This document shows, one piece after another, positions 59,115 through 64,000 of a stretch of 64,000 bases of DNA. This DNA is from Ehretia macrophylla (Eukaryota > Streptophyta > Magnoliopsida > Boraginales > Ehretiaceae), in NCBI GenBank assembly GCA_037974665.1, contig CM075766.1, positions 50,848,569 to 50,912,568 of the forward strand, written 5' to 3'. The position numbers and the translations under genes were made by a program. The number at the start of each line of letters is the position of its first letter. The stretch's first letter is position 1. The notes below the pieces were generated by a model. That model did no database searches. It worked only from the letters and a program-made list of their open reading frames with translations, and was not told where the DNA came from.

Positions 59115-60211
59115 TTTTTTTTTTTGGTCGAAAGGAAATTCATTCATTCATAAAAAGTACATTAGCCTACACCATCGGTAGGCAAGTCTGCTTTAAGAAG
59201 CAAAGTAAGGAGATCAGATACATTTGATAACCAGTCAACAGGGAGAAGTCTAAGTCTAGCCTGGTTAGCAACCCAATCTGAAGCTACATTGGCTGTCCTG
59301 CGCACCAGTGAAATTTGAATGCAATTTTGTTGCCGAAGCTCATATCTAATGTCTGCGATTAAGGAATCAATCTTCCAATTGCTGTCATGGTTGTGATTTG
59401 AGATTGCTTTAAAAACCTCTTCACAGTCAGTTTCAATCAGGACGCTTGGATTGTTGATCGATTTAGCAAGTTTGACAACATTGAGGAGTGCAATTGCTTC
59501 TGCTTGTGCGGGATCTTCACAGTGGCAAAGAAGGTCGAGCCATTGACTAGGAGTCCATCATGGTTCCTACAAATGGATGCTATTCCTGCGGAATTGCCTT
59601 CGGCAGAGAAGGAGGCGTCACAACTGATTTTAATGGAGCCTCTTGGTGGTGGCGTCCAGGTAGCGGTCGCAACGGGGGAGGGTGAAGAGCTTCGAGCGAG
59701 TCTTGGGCTGATAGATTGAACCGCCATATACTCATTTAACAGTTGGGATGCTGATGTAGCTGTTCTGATTGGGCAGACACTGGTTCCTTCAAAAATATGT
59801 GCATTCCTGCATTTCCAAATTTGCCAGCATAAATTGGCAATGATTGATTCTGCTCTTCCTTTTTCGTAGCCTGCCCCTCGACATTTCTAGATCATGTCCA
59901 GGTACCAAGTGTCGAATCTTGTGATGTTATGCTCATTTGGGAAGTATTGAAGTGGCGAGGTGATCCAACAGTGGCGGCTCCATGGGCAAAGAAGGAGAAG
60001 ATGTTCAATTGTTTCAGATGCAGACTTACATATTTTGCAAGTGGGGTTATCTGAACACTTCCTTCGGAATTTGTTTTCCTCAATTGCAATGAGATTATGA
60101 CATGCTTTCCACATAAAGGCGTTGACTTTTTGAGGAGCTTTGGTATTCTAAATTCGCTTCCAGAGGTTAGAAGGGAAAGAGTGTGAGGAGCTAAGATCAC
60201 GATGTGGCCTT
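59115..60211 (-). mobile_element. LINE 3' end with zinc-binding and RNase H domains
   Basis: A poly-T run at 59116-59127 is the poly-A tail in minus orientation. Reading on the minus strand: LWKRI then a stop in place of Trp (near 60147), KVNAFMWKACH, CKICKSASETIEHLLLLC (zinc-binding region after RT), then an RNase H domain with KISCDASFSAEGNSAG (Asp), QAEAIALL (Glu, after a 1-bp deletion near 59512), IETDCEEV (Asp) and SDWVANQAR (Asp); TAA at 59164-59162. The rest of the element is cut off by the Athila insertion at 60212. Plant LINEs with a C-terminal RNase H are known. Confidence 0.82.
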
Positions 60212-61894
60212 TGATGTGACTGTATTTGCAGCACTCAACCCATGGTATTTGTCCTGCATTTCCATCTTAACTCTGGAATAAATGCAACACTTTGATACTT
60301 TCAATGCAATGTAGAAAAATACTGAAAAGTGAAGAATCAGGCCCGAAATGATCCAAATTGCAAGTCAAGAAGTAAGAATGGGAAAGCATGAGAAGCGGTT
60401 GAAGAATGAAGCTCATAGAAAAGAAACTTGGCTGAAATTAGCACGAAACCGGACTCAGAACATTGACCCAGATGATCTCAAATAGTGACCCATATCCGTT
60501 TTTGGCAAATCATATCAGTTTTTTGGGTAGAAACAGTATTCTGAGCAAAACGCAGGACAAGTCCTGCGCACGACGTGATTTTAGCCAAATTCTATCATTT
60601 AGAGGGTCAAAATAGTGAAAAACGCCCAAAAATGATGCGGTCAACAATCTGGTCAAAGTCAACAAACGAAAAAAAGTCAACTATTTCAGAATTTTGCCTA
60701 TAAATAGAGCTTCAACCCTTTGAGAATTCTGGAGTTAATTTTGGAATATTATCAATATTTTTGATATAATTCCAAGTTAATTCTATTTAGTTTTAAATTT
60801 TAGCTTTAGTTAATTAAGTAGTAGTAGAATACGGGGGAAGTCCCGCCTAGGTAGCTCTTATTCAGGGAAATTTTGCCCGAATATCTACTTTTAGGGGGAA
60901 GTCCGACTCAAGTTGTTATTATCCGGGGAAGGTTCTGCCCAAATAGCTGTTAATAGGAAAGCTCTTATTCGGGGGAAACCAATCCCTAATAGTTCTTATT
61001 CGGGAGAAATTAGCTCCGCCCGAATAGCTATTTTGCGTCGGACCTCTGCTCAAATTTCGGGAATAAAAAATACGCGTTCGTCAATATGGAGGAGCCTTTC
61101 TTGACTCTCTTTTATTTACATAACTTGTATTCATTTATGTCTGAGTAGATTGATATCTAGGGGTGAATATTGTAAATGATAGTATTTTAATATATGGTCT
61201 CGGATATAGTTTATTCAATTCATATTGCAATATATGACTTGTTTTAATTAAGTATTTCATACGTAATGCTTTTAAGTAGACGTTATGATTGCTTTACTTT
61301 CGCTTCATAAATATTATACTTGTAGTTAATATTATGAATGCGTTACTTTAGTGCCATATAACTGTTTTAATCATGAGTCTATAGGTTGTACCATAGACTC
61401 CATGAAACTATAGGTTGTACCATAGTTTCTATCTGTAAGGTTAATTCCTTAGTTTAGTTTGCCTTGTTGTACTTGGTTAAAATAAGCTAAGTAGATTAAC
61501 TAGGTTTATAGCTTTTAGCTTAACCGGGTGTATGCTTGTAGCTTAAGCCCTTGCAGAATTAGATAAACTAGATATCGAATCTATATTAATTGCCTCATTT
61601 ATATGTTCAAACCCTTAGATCACCACATCTCGTATTCCACTAATACTTAGTATAACTTAGATAATTTAGTTAGTTTAATTTAGTTTACATTTCTCGCACG
61701 TTACTCAAAGCACCTTGCGATTTGTCACTTAAGCGCTTTAACACTTTCACACTACTTCACTAACTTAAACTAGCGAGCTTCCCTGTGGTACGATTCCGCA
61801 CTCAAAGCACACTACACTACAAAGATCCCTGCACTTGCGGGTATTTTAACTTGGTTATTTTGTGTACTTTTTAACGCACAACCCGATCACATCA
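60212..61894 (+). repeat. 5' LTR of the second Athila-like copy (1,683 bp)
   Basis: Begins TGATGTGACTG and ends GATCACATCA. TATA box TATAAATAG at 60699-60707. The TTATTCGGG/CCCGAATA inverted repeats at 60850-61045 are more degraded than in the other copy. Confidence 0.93.
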
Positions 61895-61900
61895 AGTTTT

Positions 61901-61917
61901 TGGCGCCGTTGCCGGAG
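61901..61917 (+). promoter_or_regulatory. Primer binding site, tRNA-Asp type
   Basis: TGGCGCCGTTGCCGGAG, six bases after the LTR. One mismatch (A for G) relative to the other copy. Confidence 0.85.
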
Positions 61918-61969
61918 AAGCACGGTACAGTTTAGTTATTGATAAAAGTATTTGTGAACTTGCTTAAGT

Positions 61970-62205
61970 GTTTATTTTATCCATTTTATTTAAAAATAAT
62001 AAAATAATAAATAATAAATAAATAAATAAATAAATAAAATAATAAAATAATAAATATATATATATTTTTAAAAATAATATTTTTATTTTTAATTTTATTT
62101 TTTTAAAAATATTATTATTATTATTTTTAATTTCTTTTTTTTCTTTAAATTATTTTTATTTTTTATTTTATTTTTAAAAAAAAATTTAAAAAAATTTAAA
62201 TTTTA
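61970..62205. repeat. A/T-only low-complexity tract in the Athila leader
   Basis: AAATA repeats and mixed A/T runs at the same relative position as 53030-53260, but in this copy the text differs markedly, indicating rapid turnover. Confidence 0.8.
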
Positions 62206-62345
62206 GGAATTTTGATTGAGTGAAAAATGAGTCATTTTAATGATTCATCTTATCAATGAGCTTTTATCTATTACTTCTTGTAAAGTATATTAGTATTTTT
62301 TAATCTTGTAATTTTATTTCGTATTTAAAGTTTATAAGTCGTTGT

Positions 62346-64000
62346 ATGCACGGGCGTCGTTCTTTGGATCTAGAACTCACCCCGTTTGTTCCTGAGCTCG
62401 AGAAAAATTTGCGTAGGAAGTTAAAATTCCCAATAGCGGATCAAGAAGTAAATACCCCGCCTCTTCCTATAGCTCAGCCTGATAATCAACCTGTGAACCA
62501 ACCAATGACTTTACGTCAACATTTTTCACCAGGTGATTTTGACCCTGAATTTGCCATAGCCCCACCGACTTTTGATAATATAAATTTTGAGCTCAAAACA
62601 GAGACTATTTCAATGTTTCCTTCTTTCTATGAAAAAAACAAAGAAAATCCTCACGCTCACATCGTGCAATTCATTGAAGCATGCACAACGCTTCACATTC
62701 CTAATGTGAGCCGTGAAAATATTCACCTGCGTCTGTTTCCCTTTTCATTAAAAGATAAAGCCAAACAATGGCTAAATCATCTAGACGCATGAATGATCAC
62801 TTCTTGGGGAGAACTTATTCAGAAATTTTTACATAGGTTCTTCCCAATGGCTAAGACTACTACTCTGCGAACAGGAATCATGACATTCGCACAGTCACAC
62901 TTAGAGCCATTTCATGAATCGTGGGAAAAGTTTAACGATCTTAAGAATCAGTGTCCTCATCATGGGTTTGATCATCCTGAACTCTTGCATTATTTCTTCA
63001 AAGGTCTTACCCCTCATAATAAGATGATAGTTAATGCAATGAGCAATGGAGGTTTCTATAACCTCACAGCGGATGAAGTTTGGAGAAGAATAAAAAATAT
63101 TGCTGAAGACTCTCTCCAAAACACTGCTGATGACAGAGAGAGTAAGAGCACCCAAAATCCCTAAAAGAGGGCATTGTTTGAAGTTAACTCTAGTTCTAAT
63201 TCCCAATTGACTGACAAAGTAGATGCCCTAGCTCATCAACTAGAAAAATTCATCTCTCTAGGGTCTTCTTCGTCTTCAGTTCCTCAGATCATGGAAGTTT
63301 GTACCGTATGTTCTGCAGTAGATCACTTTACTCTGGACTGTCTAATCGGTTCACAATTTCCTGAGTTTATGCAAGAACAAATCTGTGCAGCCCAAGGATA
63401 TACAAGGAATTACAATCCGTATTCTAACACGTATAATTCAGGCTGGCGAGACAATCCCGCATTTTCGTGGCGACAAGGGAATCAAGAGACTCGGTTTCCT
63501 CAACATCAATATCAAAAAAGACAAGGAAACTATGAGCCTCATCAACAAAGTCAGCAAGGAAATATTGACAATCGATTCCCTCAACAGCACTATGAGAGGC
63601 CACAAAATAATAACCCTCCTGGTTACTATCCAGTCCAACAGGACAATCCGTTCAGAACACAACGGAACAATGTCCCAGCTTTTCCTCCTGCACAGTCATC
63701 ATCTGATGACAAATTTGACAAACTTATGCAAATGTTTCAAGTTCAACAACAGTCATTGCTAAACTTGAAGGACAAATCGGGCAAATGGCCCAAACTTTAA
63801 GTAAGAGAGACGAGGGTAAGCTTCCATCTCAGACCGTGGTAAATCCACGAGGACAGTGTAGTACTGTCCAAACTGAGATAGTACAAGAATAGGCCAAGGC
63901 TGTAGTTACCCTTAGGAGTGGGAAAACCATTGATAACCAGGTTAGAGTAAAGGTTAGGGATGTTCCAGAAGAAATTGAGGAATTAGAGGAATCTGAGATT
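62346..64000 (+). pseudogene. Gag of the second Athila-like copy, disrupted
   Basis: ATG at 62346 (MHGRRSLDLELTPF). Same domain layout as the first copy. Stops: TGA at 62790-62792 directly after HLDA, at the same codon as in the first copy; TAA at 63162-63164 where the first copy has CAA; and TAG near 63890 where it has CAG. A 1-bp deletion near 63753 shifts the frame (CAGTCATTG versus CAGTCTATTG). The reading continues beyond the window edge. Confidence 0.9.

Larger units (their letters stand above)
60212..64000 (+). mobile_element. Second copy of the Athila-like retrotransposon, 3' part outside the window
   Basis: LTR 60212-61894, primer site, A/T tract and gag are collinear with and closely similar to the element at 43878-55026 but in opposite orientation. 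It inserted in the LINE just described. The 5-bp flank on the left is GCCTT; the other flank lies outside the window. Confidence 0.92.

Overview
The window is repeat-rich nuclear DNA of a flowering plant, most likely a eudicot. It shows plant terpene synthase exons with plant-type introns, plant LTR retrotransposons primed by initiator tRNA-Met (Copia) and tRNA-Asp (Athila-like Gypsy), PIF/Harbinger and Mutator-like DNA transposons, En/Spm (CACTA) debris and plant non-LTR retrotransposons. Nothing bacterial, organellar, rRNA- or tRNA-coding was seen. No host gene in the window looks intact; the only open, correctly spliced gene model is the accessory (MYB-like) gene of a Harbinger transposon.

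Layout. 1-3415: the end of an unidentified coding region, then about eight copies of a roughly 400-bp tandem repeat, each carrying a 40-bp dyad. 3986-13580: two terpene synthase (TPS) pseudogenes on the minus strand, psi-1 (3986-7629) and psi-2 (12438-13580), with an upstream region carrying a solo LTR, a further insertion and MITEs. 13913-17027: a fold-back element and a 1.1-kb Mutator-like element with long inverted repeats. 18497-23624: Harbinger E1. 24100-32665: TPS pseudogene psi-3, split in exon 1 by a Copia element (27334-32520), with Harbinger E2 (32666-37155) a few bases upstream of its start codon. 37159-41010: the upstream region of psi-3, homologous to that of psi-1. So 3986-11660 and about 25200-41010 are two copies of one ancestral segment, and each serves as an empty-site control for insertions in the other.

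42449-55649: a non-autonomous Harbinger E3 containing a complete Athila-like Gypsy element on the minus strand (43878-55026) with a 5-bp target duplication. 56100-60211: a TPS exon 3 fragment (psi-4), a LINE 3' end, a CACTA transposase-like fragment and a second LINE 3' end. 60212-64000: a second copy of the same Athila-like family on the plus strand, running off the window.

The most unusual items are: (i) the Copia insertion, whose left end is an inverted copy of its own LTR end (probably R-U5) joined at a 6-bp microhomology, yet flanked by a target duplication; (ii) paired palindromes near the accessory-gene end of all three Harbinger elements, with a shared GTCAGA...TCTGAC core; (iii) a UGA stop in gag shared by both Athila-like copies; (iv) TPS psi-2, which lost one intron precisely and exons 4-6. 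Boundaries and frames were worked out by hand, and no database search was possible.
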